In this document: positions 23,746-32,645 of the stretch, one piece after another | Numbering within the stretch: the first letter of the stretch is position 1 | Layout of the letters: every line of letters starts with the position of its first letter | Source: Cellvibrionales bacterium UBA7375 | Lineage (GTDB): Bacteria; Pseudomonadota; Gammaproteobacteria; Pseudomonadales; Porticoccaceae | Direction of reading: 5' to 3' | Length of the DNA: 34,482 nucleotides | Assembly: GCA_002469845.1 (NCBI GenBank) | Contig: DKNZ01000084.1 | Span: forward strand, 11,708 to 46,189 | Notes under the pieces: model-generated | What the model was told of the DNA's origin: nothing | What the model saw: the letters and a program-made list of their open reading frames with translations, nothing else | Database searches by the model: none | Made by a program: the position numbers and the translations under genes

Positions 23746-24951
23746 ATGCCTACTTTTGATTATGCAGCGTATGATGTCTCCGGAAAGCTCGTAGACGGCG
23801 TTGTATCAGCTGATTCTGAGCGTCATGCTCGAAGGATCCTTAAAGAAAAGAAACTTCTGCCATCAAAGCTTTCTGAAGTTGCAAGTTCGGCCCCTAAGTC
23901 GAGGTTTGGACGAAGTTCTAAGGTCAATGAGTTTGATCTTTCCCTGGTTTTGCAGCAGCAGGCCATATTAATACAGTCAGGCCTGCCCCTAGAAGACGCA
24001 ATGCGGATGACCATCGAGCAAGCTGAAACTGATCGCCAAAAAAGAATGGTAGAAAGCTGGCGTTCAGAGATTATTGAAGGGCGCAGTTTTTCTGAAGCCA
24101 TGCGCCGCTCACCCTATAAAATTCCAGAAAGCGTTTTAGCGGGTGTTGGTGTTGGCGAAGAAAGCGGCCACCTTCATACGGTTTTGATGCGACTCGCCGA
24201 AGATATAGAAACCAGTGCTGAAAATAAGAAAACAGTCACTAGGGCGATGATTTATCCAGCGACATTGTTAGGTGCTTCAATGTTGGTGGTGGCGATGATG
24301 ATGGTTTGGGTAGTGCCTAAAATTACGGCCATTTTTATAAGTTCAAATCGCGAACTACCCACCATTACCAAAATTATTATCGCTATTAGTGATTTTACTC
24401 AGCAATATGGCCTATATGTTTTGCTTGTTGGAATTATTTTAGTTGGGTTCTCGTCATGGTTTTTGCGTGATACCGAGCGCAGAAGACGCTGGCACCAAGT
24501 GGTCCTGAGTATGCCAGGACTAGGGCGCTGGACTACCATGGCCAATGTGGCTGACTGGTCGCGAAGTCTGGGAGTATTGCTGAGTAACGGCGTGCCGGCA
24601 CTAGCGGCACTTAAAATATCATCGGCAGTGGTCAGCAACCTTTATATGCGTAGCAAGATGGAAAAGGTCACTGAGAGTATGCGTCGAGGCACTTCGCTTC
24701 AAAAAGCGCTAGAAGAAAATCAGGTAGGCAGTGGATTCTTGATCCATATGGTAGGCAGTGGCGAGGCGTCAAGTGAGCTAGATAAGATGTTAATGCGGGT
24801 ATCCGAATATTACTCGCTGCGCCTATCCAATGCAGTTGAGGTATTTCTTAAATTAATCAATCCAATACTTATTATTTTCATGGGAGGCATTATTTTGTCG
24901 GTTGTTGCCGCTGTAATGTTGCCCATTATGGATATGGGTAATATGGTTTAA
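23746..24951 (+). CDS. gspF: Type II secretion inner-membrane platform protein GspF
   Basis: A polytopic inner-membrane protein of the T2SS assembly platform. It has two repeats of the T2SSF domain (about 68-190 and 270-392) around three membrane segments: about 168-190, 220-240 and near the C-terminus (INPILIIFMGGIILSVVAAV). The N-terminus MPTFDYAAYDVSGKLVDGVV and the block QQQAILIQSGLPLEDAM are typical. 401 residues. Its ATG follows the gspE stop by six bases with no clear Shine-Dalgarno site, so translation is probably coupled. Confidence 0.95.
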   Translation: MPTFDYAAYDVSGKLVDGVVSADSERHARRILKEKKLLPSKLSEVASSAPKSRFGRSSKVNEFDLSLVLQQQAILIQSGLPLEDAMRMTIEQAETDRQKRMVESWRSEIIEGRSFSEAMRRSPYKIPESVLAGVGVGEESGHLHTVLMRLAEDIETSAENKKTVTRAMIYPATLLGASMLVVAMMMVWVVPKITAIFISSNRELPTITKIIIAISDFTQQYGLYVLLVGIILVGFSSWFLRDTERRRRWHQVVLSMPGLGRWTTMANVADWSRSLGVLLSNGVPALAALKISSAVVSNLYMRSKMEKVTESMRRGTSLQKALEENQVGSGFLIHMVGSGEASSELDKMLMRVSEYYSLRLSNAVEVFLKLINPILIIFMGGIILSVVAAVMLPIMDMGNMV

Positions 24952-24953
24952 TC

Positions 24954-24977
24954 CTGCTAGGCTCATTGGTCTAGCGG
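24954..24977 (+). promoter_or_regulatory. Intercistronic hairpin between gspF and gspG
   Basis: CTGCTAGGCT (24954-24963) can pair with GGTCTAGCGG (24968-24977) around a CATT loop: ten pairs including three or four G-U wobbles, with GCTAG/CTAGC as the perfect core. No U tract follows, so it is not a standard terminator. It lies immediately after the gspF stop and before the strong AAGGGGA ribosome site of gspG. It could define or protect the 5' end of a gspG message. Inference from sequence alone. Confidence 0.4.
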
Positions 24978-25004
24978 TTACAAAGGTAATAAAGGGGAAA
25001 GTTA

Positions 25005-25436
25005 ATGAAAGCGCGAAATAAAAGAAAACAAGCAGGTTTTACTCTGATTGAAATGATGGTTGTTGTTGCAGTCATCGGATTGCTTATTGCCATGGTTGGC
25101 CCCAGAGTTTTTAATCAAGTTGAGAAAGCAGAGCGAACCCGAGTGGCGCAGGATATTAGAGTGGTAGAAAATGCGCTTAAGTTTTATCGTTTAGATAATT
25201 TCAGATACCCCACTCAAGCACAGGGTATAGAGGCTCTTGTGACAGCACCATCTGGCGCTGATAATTGGAATGGTCCCTACTTAGATGCTGTTCCCAATGA
25301 TCCATGGAAAACCCCTTACTTGTATGCAAATCCAGGGACAAAGGGTAAAGATATTGATGTATTTACCTACGGGGCTGACGGCGTGTCTGGCGGTGAGGGC
25401 TCGAATAAAGACTGGGGCAATTGGAATGTTCAGTAA
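25005..25436 (+). CDS. gspG: Major pseudopilin GspG
   Basis: The main subunit of the T2SS pseudopilus. The type III leader (residues 1-11, basic) ends in G11, with cleavage before F12, and mature E5 is E16 (GFTLIEMMVVVAVIGLL). The C-terminal calcium-binding loop is recognisable (GADGVSGGEGSNKDWGNW). FRYPTQAQGIEALV and NGPYLDAVPNDPWKTPY are GspG signatures. The precursor is 143 residues. It has the strongest ribosome site of the operon (AAGGGGA), in line with the high amount of the major pseudopilin. Processing needs a prepilin peptidase not encoded in the window. Confidence 0.97.
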   Translation: MKARNKRKQAGFTLIEMMVVVAVIGLLIAMVGPRVFNQVEKAERTRVAQDIRVVENALKFYRLDNFRYPTQAQGIEALVTAPSGADNWNGPYLDAVPNDPWKTPYLYANPGTKGKDIDVFTYGADGVSGGEGSNKDWGNWNVQ

Positions 25437-25473
25437 ATAACACTGATCAATTAATAATTGCTGAGGATAAGCT

Positions 25474-26061
25474 GTGATTTCTAGTCGTCGTCACCAAAAA
25501 GGCTATACCCTTATAGAAATTATGGTGGTGATTGCTGTTATTGTTCTAATAGCAGCAGTGGCAGCGACGTCTATTAATCAAACACTGAATAGGCGCTATT
25601 CTAGTGAAGCAGAAAAATTATCTATTTGGCTTAACCAGCTCGCTGATTTTGCCATCATGCAGGGGGCTGCATTTGGCGTACTATCTAAAACTGATAAAAA
25701 AACAAAAAAGACAACCCAGCTGAGTGCTGTTATGTATTACAGGAATCAGTGGGTAGAAGTTTCTTTCCCTGAGCCTTATGAGTTTGGTGAGGGTGCAAGC
25801 ATTGCCTGGTTAGCGGATGATTCTGATAAAAAGCCACTGGTCTACCAACAAGCTGCACTACCAACAAGAGAGGAGATAGAGGAAGGTCTTGAAGTTAAGG
25901 ACGAGGATGACTTTTTACAGCCATCCATGGCCTTCTTGCCCGACGGATATATAGAGCCTGAAGGAGTGATTGAATTGAACTACGAGAGCAATGAAATAAG
26001 CTATAGTTATAATTGGGACAGTGAAGAATTGCGTATCAAAATGGAGAAAAATAAGAAGTGA
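25474..26061 (+). CDS. gspH: Minor pseudopilin GspH
   Basis: A minor pseudopilin of 195 residues. The short basic leader ends at G10 and the mature protein starts with tyrosine instead of the more usual phenylalanine (YTLIEIMVVIAV), with E5 retained (E15). The globular domain is rich in charged residues, including a Lys/Thr run at about 69-78. The start is GTG at 25474 with GAGGATAA upstream. The stop overlaps the gspI GTG start (GTGA). Assigned to GspH by position and pseudopilin N-terminus; the body is poorly conserved in this family. Confidence 0.88.
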   Translation: MISSRRHQKGYTLIEIMVVIAVIVLIAAVAATSINQTLNRRYSSEAEKLSIWLNQLADFAIMQGAAFGVLSKTDKKTKKTTQLSAVMYYRNQWVEVSFPEPYEFGEGASIAWLADDSDKKPLVYQQAALPTREEIEEGLEVKDEDDFLQPSMAFLPDGYIEPEGVIELNYESNEISYSYNWDSEELRIKMEKNKK

Positions 26062-26447
26062 AGTATGCTGGGCGTGGAACAGGCTTCACCCTAATAGAAG
26101 TTGTGGTAGCACTGGGAATTCTGGGTCTAGTTCTGGGTGGTGCGATTTCTACCGTACATCAATATGCCGATCAGCGAAGTCATCTCAGTAAAAAGACCTT
26201 TAGCTCTCAAGTAGCATGGAATGTTTTATTAGAGCAGTATCGATATGCAGAGGGATGGGTGTCTGGTTCTGAAAGCTCTAGTAGAAATAAAAAAGGCGAC
26301 CAAACACAGTATGCCTTCGATTGGAAATGGGAATTAGAGGTTGAGCCTGCAGTAGGCAAAGATTTATATCGCTACGAAGCAAAAGTCAGCGCCGATGGAA
26401 GCGATAGAATAACAAGCTCCCTATCCCTCTATATTATAGAGGACTAA
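26058..26447 (+). CDS. gspI: Minor pseudopilin GspI
   Basis: A small minor pseudopilin (129 residues) of the tip complex with GspJ and GspK. The leader is short (MKYAGRGTG), cleavage is after G9, and mature E5 is E14 (FTLIEVVVALGILGLVLGG). The start is GTG overlapping the gspH stop, so the gene is probably translated by re-initiation. The body WNVLLEQYRYAEGW and KWELEVEPAVG is in line with GspI. Confidence 0.9.
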   Translation: MKYAGRGTGFTLIEVVVALGILGLVLGGAISTVHQYADQRSHLSKKTFSSQVAWNVLLEQYRYAEGWVSGSESSSRNKKGDQTQYAFDWKWELEVEPAVGKDLYRYEAKVSADGSDRITSSLSLYIIED

Positions 26448-26449
26448 CA

Positions 26450-27085
26450 ATGCTATTTTTTAAATCCTCACAGCATATTAAACAGTTTTCAAATAATCGC
26501 GGTTTCACTTTAATTGAAACCCTTATTGCCCTGTCATTATTAGCACTGATTTCGTTGATGTCCTATCAAGCAATAGAGGTAGTTATAGGTGCTGATGAGC
26601 GCAGTCGTGCCAAACAGGTTGGTGAGAAAGAGATTCAAAGAGCCTGGCAAATTATTCATCGAGATCTAATGCATTTGAGGAATCGATCCTTTAAAGATGG
26701 TCTCGGTCGAACTAACAAACCTTATTTTACTGACAGTAGTGATTTCGGTGTTTTTTTTACCCGCGGTAGTGGGCCTATGGTTACACCTAATCCCAGTGGT
26801 ATAAGAAGAGTCTATTATAATATCAATGATGACCAGCAACTGATTCGTCAGTCATGGGGAATTACAGAATCTATTCGATATAGTGAGGGCGTTACTCTGG
26901 TTCTTTTGGACTCTGTTGATGAGATTTTATTTGAACATTTAGGCCCAGATAATATATTCACACCTGACTGGCCGCCGCCAAAGGCCAGAAGTTCGGATCC
27001 TTTACCAAAAATGATTCGAGTGACTATTACACTGGAAAATGGTGTTGAAACTTCAAGGTTATTTTTGGGGGTAAGCCCCTCATGA
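26450..27085 (+). CDS. gspJ: Minor pseudopilin GspJ
   Basis: A minor pseudopilin of 211 residues. Cleavage is after G18, giving FTLIETLIALSLLALISLMS with E5 at E23. The conserved IQRAWQIIHRDLMHL and the later RRVYYNINDDQQLIRQSWG are typical of GspJ. GAGGA precedes the ATG. The stop overlaps gspK (ATGA). Confidence 0.93.
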   Translation: MLFFKSSQHIKQFSNNRGFTLIETLIALSLLALISLMSYQAIEVVIGADERSRAKQVGEKEIQRAWQIIHRDLMHLRNRSFKDGLGRTNKPYFTDSSDFGVFFTRGSGPMVTPNPSGIRRVYYNINDDQQLIRQSWGITESIRYSEGVTLVLLDSVDEILFEHLGPDNIFTPDWPPPKARSSDPLPKMIRVTITLENGVETSRLFLGVSPS

Positions 27086-28260
27086 AACCGTTTTTCTCTC
27101 GCCAATCGGGTGTCGCCCTTATCGCAGCTTTGCTATTAATGACTAGTATCGTGTTTATTTTGGGTAATATTTTTTATCGCCATCAAATAAATGTTGCTCA
27201 ATCAACCCTTGCTATACATCAGGATCAGGCTTTTCTTTTGGCATTGAGTGCAGAGAGCTGGGCCAGACAATTACTGGATGATGATGATAAAAATTACGAC
27301 CATTTTCAAGAATTATGGGCCCAAGCAATTCCAGCTATGCCAGTTGATGGCGGCATGATCAATGGCTGTATTTCAGATTTACAGAGCAAATTTAATTTAA
27401 ATAATTTTACCGTTGGCTACACCACACCAACAGATCTCAGTACGGCCCTTAGTGGTGTTAGTAGTAGCACTGCTAAAACATGGAATAATTTACTGCGTTA
27501 TCTAGAAATGCCAGTTTTTCCTGGCCGAGTGGAAGCAATCATTGATTGGGTAGATAAAGGCGCTGCAAAAATTGGCCCAGATGGCGCCGAACTGGAAGAA
27601 TATGCATCTGCTATACCTCCGCGAATGATAGCGGATGAGCCTATGACCGAGCCCACTGAGTTAGCGTCAGTAGTGGGATATGAAATTTTCGAAGTACAGA
27701 AATTAATGCCTTGGATAAGCGCTTTGCCTTTATCTCTGCCTTCTTCTCCTTCCTCTTCTAGGTCGGGGAGTTCCAAAAGTCCAATCAGTAATAGTGTGCC
27801 GGTCAGTATTAATGTAAATACTGCCTCAGAAGAATTGCTGCTGGCTTTGGGCGATAGATATGATATGCAATTTAGGGATGCGATTTTAATGAATCGGCCT
27901 TTCGAGACATTACCTGATTTACATAATCAATTAAATCTCGATACAGGGTTATCGATTAAAGATATACAAATCCGCTGGCCTGAAAGTTTGGTAAATATTA
28001 GATCAGAATATTTTCAGTTGTATATCGAGGTTATGCTGGGGGAGGCAAGAATTGAGGTAAGAAGCATTATAATGCGCAGATTTGGTACAGATTCGGTTAT
28101 AATATCTCGAGAATTAACCACCGTACCCGCGAGTGTCGATAAAAACAGTACTTCAGTGCTGTTGGAAAAGCTATTGGCCGGGTCTAATTCTGATAAAGAA
28201 TCGGAAGATATAATTGATGACCAGCAAGTACTTCCAGCTTGCTTAATGATTGGGGCTTGA
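27082..28260 (+). CDS. gspK: Minor pseudopilin GspK
   Basis: The large tip pseudopilin (392 residues). Its prepilin-like N-terminus SGVALIAALLLMTSIVF cleaves after G10 and has alanine at mature position 5, as is normal for GspK, where the missing glutamate is linked to its place at the tip. The large inserted domain follows; INVNTASEELLLALG is a helix-hairpin-helix-like GspK signature (about 247-261). A low-complexity Ser/Pro/Arg linker at about 215-233 is local to this protein. Translational overlap with gspJ (ATGA). Confidence 0.92.
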   Translation: MKPFFSRQSGVALIAALLLMTSIVFILGNIFYRHQINVAQSTLAIHQDQAFLLALSAESWARQLLDDDDKNYDHFQELWAQAIPAMPVDGGMINGCISDLQSKFNLNNFTVGYTTPTDLSTALSGVSSSTAKTWNNLLRYLEMPVFPGRVEAIIDWVDKGAAKIGPDGAELEEYASAIPPRMIADEPMTEPTELASVVGYEIFEVQKLMPWISALPLSLPSSPSSSRSGSSKSPISNSVPVSINVNTASEELLLALGDRYDMQFRDAILMNRPFETLPDLHNQLNLDTGLSIKDIQIRWPESLVNIRSEYFQLYIEVMLGEARIEVRSIIMRRFGTDSVIISRELTTVPASVDKNSTSVLLEKLLAGSNSDKESEDIIDDQQVLPACLMIGA

Positions 28261-28261
28261 G

Positions 28262-29398
28262 ATGACACTGCCAGTGGACCATATACATAATCTTGATAGC
28301 TATATCACCAATGAGGGTGAGGCTTTTGAGACGGCAGCAGATTCTGAAATGGTTACTATGGATCTTTGGGTGCCCTCTGAATTTGTCACCATGCATTCAA
28401 TTGATCCTCCCTCTGCTCCCAAACGCAAATGGGCAGAACTTATCCCTTGGATACTTGAAGATAGACTGCTACAACCTATTGAAGAAGTACATTTTGTGAT
28501 TTGTGGTCAGAATACCGACGGCCAGTTGCAGATTTTGGTGGCCAGTCAGTCAGATATTCAAAATTGGCAACGGGTTGCAAAAAATTCAGGCGTTGCGGCC
28601 CAGTCGATGTATCCCGACTATATGGCACTGCCCTATGAAGAAGGAAGAATTAGTGTTGGTTGGCGTGATGGAAGCTTTATAGCGCGTTTTGGCGCGGTTG
28701 ACGGTTTTGCTGCCAGTCCAGATTTAGCATGGACAATGATTGAATCATTGCTCGAAGAAGATCAAGGACTAAGACTATCGCTGTCAATTCCCGATACTGC
28801 AATTGTGCCTGAGCATATAGTTGAATTAGCTGATATCAATAATTCGGAGCTAGATTGGCAGTTTTCCCAATTGCCTAGTCAGTGTAATCTTTTGAGCGGA
28901 GAGCACAAGGCAGTATCAAATATTGCCTTGCTAGCATGGCTACCAGCAACGCTTTTGGGTGTGATTTCTGTGCTTCTATCGGTTATTTATTTACAAATCG
29001 CTAGCGCAAATATTTCAGGAGAAATAAGTCAGCTAGAAAATCGTCTGTCCCAGGGTTACTCGCGCTTATTTGACGGCCGAAGACCAGCGCCTAAAGATGT
29101 AAAAATAGAAGTAGATAGTCGTATTTCAACGTTATTTTCTCAGCGCAACAGCCTTAAGTCAGAGCCCATAGCTGGATTGATAGCACTCAATCAATTAATG
29201 AAAGGGTGCGGCTGTCAGTTAAGTGGACTACGCCTTATTGACGGCACTCTAGTTATGCAGATTGAAAATGGCGCACAACTTAAGAAGCGCAGGCTCAATA
29301 TACCTGGTTACCGAGTCGGCATTACCCAGCAAGAGGGTGATGACGAAAATGCTATAGAACTTCGATTAACCCCCAATAAAAAGGGAGCGGATCAATGA
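28262..29398 (+). CDS. gspL: Type II secretion protein GspL
   Basis: A bitopic inner-membrane protein linking GspE to the periplasmic machinery. A cytoplasmic actin-like domain (about 1-215) includes PWILEDRLLQPIEEVHFV and the conserved NLLSGEH (209-215). One transmembrane helix is at 221-246, followed by a coiled region and a periplasmic ferredoxin-like domain. I chose the ATG at 28262, which has GGGG six bases upstream; an in-frame TTG at 28250 inside gspK would add four residues. 378 residues. The stop overlaps gspM (ATGA). Confidence 0.9.
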   Translation: MTLPVDHIHNLDSYITNEGEAFETAADSEMVTMDLWVPSEFVTMHSIDPPSAPKRKWAELIPWILEDRLLQPIEEVHFVICGQNTDGQLQILVASQSDIQNWQRVAKNSGVAAQSMYPDYMALPYEEGRISVGWRDGSFIARFGAVDGFAASPDLAWTMIESLLEEDQGLRLSLSIPDTAIVPEHIVELADINNSELDWQFSQLPSQCNLLSGEHKAVSNIALLAWLPATLLGVISVLLSVIYLQIASANISGEISQLENRLSQGYSRLFDGRRPAPKDVKIEVDSRISTLFSQRNSLKSEPIAGLIALNQLMKGCGCQLSGLRLIDGTLVMQIENGAQLKKRRLNIPGYRVGITQQEGDDENAIELRLTPNKKGADQ

Positions 29399-29886
29399 CA
29401 GATTTTATGGCAGTGATAACAGATTTCTTGGCTGGTCTACAACCGCGAGAAAGGTTGTTTATTAAAGTTGGTGCAGTCGCGTTGGCAATTGCATTGCTTA
29501 TTATGATGTTATTGCCAAAGTGGGAATCTTATTCTCAGATTAAAGGTCAAAGAGATACTTTAGCAGCAGATTTTATTTGGCTACAAGAAAAGCGTGAAAT
29601 GGTTGCAGGATTAGCCAATAACTGCCCCAGTGTACGTCAGAAAAAAGAAAATTTTAAAGCTGATCTCAGTCATTTGGTTAGGCGCAACCAACTTGAGGTT
29701 AATGCCATGACAGAAACAGATAATGCTATCTCTCTAACTATCAGTGGTAGCAAGAGCAACCAGTTCTTGAAATTAATGCATCAAATTGCCTGCCGAGGCT
29801 ATCTTTTCAGTAAGGTTATAGTTGAAACAGAAGTTGATGATCTTTCAAAGATAAAAGCAATGTTTGAGGTAAGTCGTGTTAACTAA
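29395..29886 (+). CDS. gspM: Type II secretion protein GspM
   Basis: A bitopic inner-membrane protein of 163 residues that partners GspL. It has a short cytoplasmic N-terminus with LAGLQPRERLFIKVG, a transmembrane helix at 22-40, a coiled-coil-prone segment (SQIKGQRDTLAADFIWLQEK) and a small periplasmic ferredoxin-like domain. AAGGGAG lies before the ATG, which overlaps the gspL stop (ATGA). It ends 8 codon-frames into gspC, an 11-base overlap. Confidence 0.9.
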   Translation: MTDFMAVITDFLAGLQPRERLFIKVGAVALAIALLIMMLLPKWESYSQIKGQRDTLAADFIWLQEKREMVAGLANNCPSVRQKKENFKADLSHLVRRNQLEVNAMTETDNAISLTISGSKSNQFLKLMHQIACRGYLFSKVIVETEVDDLSKIKAMFEVSRVN

Positions 29887-30685
29887 GCTTCTTAATAAAG
29901 TTGGTATGCCAGTGGCGCAGTTGCTAACCTTATTAGTGTTGGCTTTGATAAGTCTGACATTGCTTATTGCTGTGCTTTTAGAAAAAATGCAAGAGCAGCC
30001 AGATATTAGTGGTATTCAGCAAGTTAGGGCACCGGCTAATATTGGCTTTGATTGGTTTGGCGGCGTAGCAAAAGTACAGAAAGAGATTGATGTGGCAAAC
30101 ATTCCCGATAACTTGCCAATAGCAAATATAAATGCCCAATTATTAGGGGTCGTTCTAGCGGGAGATGATTCAACAGCGGCTATAAAATTTGGTGGTGCTA
30201 AAGAAGTTGTTCACTTTGTTGGCGATAAAATAGAAACACAAACTAAGATTATCGATATCCAAAGTTACAGAATAGTCGTTCTTCAGGACGGTGTTAATAA
30301 GCAAATGGTAATGAAAAAGCCTGAAACTATTATTGAGCAAACAAAAGGCTCAGGATCTGCAGGCTCTGGAAAAAATAGTGGGTTTGCTCTGGCTAATATG
30401 TTTGGCGCAGTGCCGGTGATGGCAGGTGGCACTACTGGCTTTAAAATTAATAATTTGTCGTCAGAAATGCAGATGTTAGCAGATATACAAGATGGGGATG
30501 TGGTGACTAAAGTAAATGGCGTTTCAATTCGCGATATAATGGCAGATCCCTCTAATTGGCTTGAATTTAGCACTTCAACTAATTTACCCGTTTCCGTAAT
30601 TAGAGGTGGTGAAGAGCAGGTTATTTATATCAATGCATCGAGTCTATCGGCTAAAATGATGCCAAACCTAGGATTTAAGCCCTAA
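29876..30685 (+). CDS. gspC: Type II secretion protein GspC (in the position of gspN)
   Basis: The inner-membrane protein that links the platform to the secretin. Its 269 residues show a short cytoplasmic tail, one transmembrane helix (about 12-35), a Pro-rich linker, the homology region at about 80-155 (IANINAQLLGVVLAGDDSTA) and, after a Gly/Ser-rich spacer, a C-terminal PDZ-like domain at about 180-265 (GFKINNLSSEMQMLADIQDG and VTKVNGVSIRD). The start is GTG at 29876, 11 bases inside gspM. GspC is usually the first gene of such operons; here it lies between gspM and gspD, where Xanthomonas-type operons carry xpsN, itself described as GspC-like. No separate GspN is present. Confidence 0.9.
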   Translation: MLTKLLNKVGMPVAQLLTLLVLALISLTLLIAVLLEKMQEQPDISGIQQVRAPANIGFDWFGGVAKVQKEIDVANIPDNLPIANINAQLLGVVLAGDDSTAAIKFGGAKEVVHFVGDKIETQTKIIDIQSYRIVVLQDGVNKQMVMKKPETIIEQTKGSGSAGSGKNSGFALANMFGAVPVMAGGTTGFKINNLSSEMQMLADIQDGDVVTKVNGVSIRDIMADPSNWLEFSTSTNLPVSVIRGGEEQVIYINASSLSAKMMPNLGFKP

Positions 30686-30686
30686 A

Positions 30687-32636
30687 ATGAATATTAAAAT
30701 TAATAAGTGGTTAAAGTATATGAACATGGGTCAATTGAGAAAATGCTCTGGTCTTATTAAATGGTTAGCTAGCCTAATTATTTCAGTAGGTTTCGTTGTT
30801 GAGGCATTTGCAGCAGATATGGTGAAAATCAATTTTCGTGATGCGGATATTCGAAGTGTTATTGAAAGTGTTGCAGAAATCACCGGCGAATCTTTTGTTT
30901 TAGACCCCAGAGTGAAAGGTAAAGTGACCATTATTTCACCGGAAACCATTGATAAGTCATTGCTCTATGAAGCAATTCTTTCTGCTATTCAGGTTCAGGG
31001 TTACCAAGCTATTCGCGATGGTGCGGTGACTAGAATAGTACCGTTTAACCAATCTTTTAATCTAGCGGGGGGTGGCAATAGTGAGCTAGTCACTGAGATT
31101 CTTAAAGTGCGCTATGTACAGGCGGCCACTTTAATACCTGTACTAAAGCCACTTATGAGTAATGGTGCCCGCGTTCAAGCCTATAATCAGAGTAACTATC
31201 TGGTTGTGTCTGATATTCGCTCTAATGTTAATCGCTTAAAAATGCTACTTAAAGACTTAGATGACCCCGATCAAACAGCGGTCGAGGTAATTAGTCTTGA
31301 TCATATATCAGCGGCTGAAGCTGTGCATATTGCGGGGCAATTAAAACAGCTACAAAAACAAGAACTATCTTTGGTTGAAGATGACTTAAACAATCGCGTG
31401 ATTGTCAGTGGCCCAGGCTCTGCCAGAGATGCATTCAAAACTATGCTGAAATCCCTTGATGTGCCCTTAAGTAAAAAAGGCAGCGTTGAGGTTATCTATC
31501 TTAATTATTCTCGTGCTGCTGAACTAAAGCCAGTATTAGATGGCTTGTTAACCTCTGAAATATTGTTGCGTTTAGCCGGTGAAACCACGTCTAAAGGGAA
31601 AAAGAGTGGGGCTAAAGTTGCCTATAAAGTGGAAATTGATGAGCTTAATAATGCCCTGATTTTGGCCGCTCCCGCTGCCGTGATTCGTGAGATAAAGGCT
31701 ATTGTTGCCAAATTAGATATTTCTCGCCCGCAGGTGCTGATTGAAGCAGTTATTGCCCAGTTATCAGAGAGGCAGGCCAATGAATTAGGCACAGATCTGT
31801 TATATACCAGCAAGGATAAAGGCGGTTACCTAACCAATTTTGATGGATTGCTTAGCTCGTTAGTGGGTACTGGGCTAAATGGCACTCCAGATGCAGCTAC
31901 ATTGACTACTATTGTTGGTAGTATTCCTCAGTCTACCGTTATCGTTGGCGGGGATTTTGATCCTGTCACTGGTAAGGGAATGGGGTTGTTAATCGAGGCG
32001 CTTAAGACCGATGATGATACTAATATTTTGTCAACGCCATCGGTAGTTACTTTGGATAATGAAGAGGCAAAATTGACCTCGGGTGAAGAGGTGCCGTTTC
32101 AGACCGGTGGTTATCAGCCTAGCGGTTCAGGAACATCCAATCCCTTTACGACTTATAATCGTGAGGAAGTGGGGATACTATTAACGGTGAAGCCTCAAAT
32201 TAGCAAGGGCAATGCAATTCGATTGGAGATTGAACAAGAATCTTCTAAGGTGGCAAGCGTTGACCCTCAAACTCGTCAGGTAACAACCTCCAAAAATACT
32301 ATCAAAACTAATGTAATGATTGAAGATGGTCAGTTGCTTGTTTTGGGGGGCTTAATTGAGGACAACTTTAAAGAAGGTGAAACTAAGGTTCCATTATTAG
32401 GTGATATTCCCTTATTGGGACATTTATTTAAAAGTTCATCCAAGACGGAAGATAAAAAAGTCACAATGATGTTTATTCGTCCGACAATTATTCGTACCCC
32501 TGGTGATGCCAAGGTGTTATCTAATGACAAATTTGAGCATCTAATTAGTCGTGATTTGGACGGCAAAAAGCAAAGCAAGCTAAGCGAAAGGCTTCAAGAG
32601 ATTTTGCAGGAAGGACAACTTCAAGAGACTGAGTAA
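30687..32636 (+). CDS. gspD: Type II secretion outer-membrane secretin GspD
   Basis: The multimeric outer-membrane channel (649-residue precursor). A long n-region signal peptide ends at about A42 (VEAFA). Domain N0 starts MVKINFRDADIRSVIESVAE; N1 to N3 repeats follow (about 125-360, with KVRYVQAATLIPVLKPL and VISLDHISAAEAVHIA); the secretin core (about 390-605) ends with the signature VPLLGDIPLLGHLFKSSS from residue 568. No lipobox is seen, so it is not a lipoprotein; whether a pilotin is used is unknown. A start at the later ATGs (residues 12 or 14) would give a shorter n-region and cannot be excluded. Confidence 0.96.
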   Translation: MNIKINKWLKYMNMGQLRKCSGLIKWLASLIISVGFVVEAFAADMVKINFRDADIRSVIESVAEITGESFVLDPRVKGKVTIISPETIDKSLLYEAILSAIQVQGYQAIRDGAVTRIVPFNQSFNLAGGGNSELVTEILKVRYVQAATLIPVLKPLMSNGARVQAYNQSNYLVVSDIRSNVNRLKMLLKDLDDPDQTAVEVISLDHISAAEAVHIAGQLKQLQKQELSLVEDDLNNRVIVSGPGSARDAFKTMLKSLDVPLSKKGSVEVIYLNYSRAAELKPVLDGLLTSEILLRLAGETTSKGKKSGAKVAYKVEIDELNNALILAAPAAVIREIKAIVAKLDISRPQVLIEAVIAQLSERQANELGTDLLYTSKDKGGYLTNFDGLLSSLVGTGLNGTPDAATLTTIVGSIPQSTVIVGGDFDPVTGKGMGLLIEALKTDDDTNILSTPSVVTLDNEEAKLTSGEEVPFQTGGYQPSGSGTSNPFTTYNREEVGILLTVKPQISKGNAIRLEIEQESSKVASVDPQTRQVTTSKNTIKTNVMIEDGQLLVLGGLIEDNFKEGETKVPLLGDIPLLGHLFKSSSKTEDKKVTMMFIRPTIIRTPGDAKVLSNDKFEHLISRDLDGKKQSKLSERLQEILQEGQLQETE

Positions 32637-32645
32637 ATGTGAATT

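Noticed and set aside
25448..25460. 13-base palindrome CAATTA-A-TAATTG between gspG and gspH
   Set aside because: Entirely AT-rich apart from the end pair, too short a loop for RNA, and such sequences are frequent by chance in AT-rich spacers.
27718..27790. Ser/Pro/Arg-rich stretch in gspK as a sign of frameshift or insertion
   Set aside because: The frame stays open and conserved GspK sequence resumes immediately after, so it is best read as a low-complexity linker.
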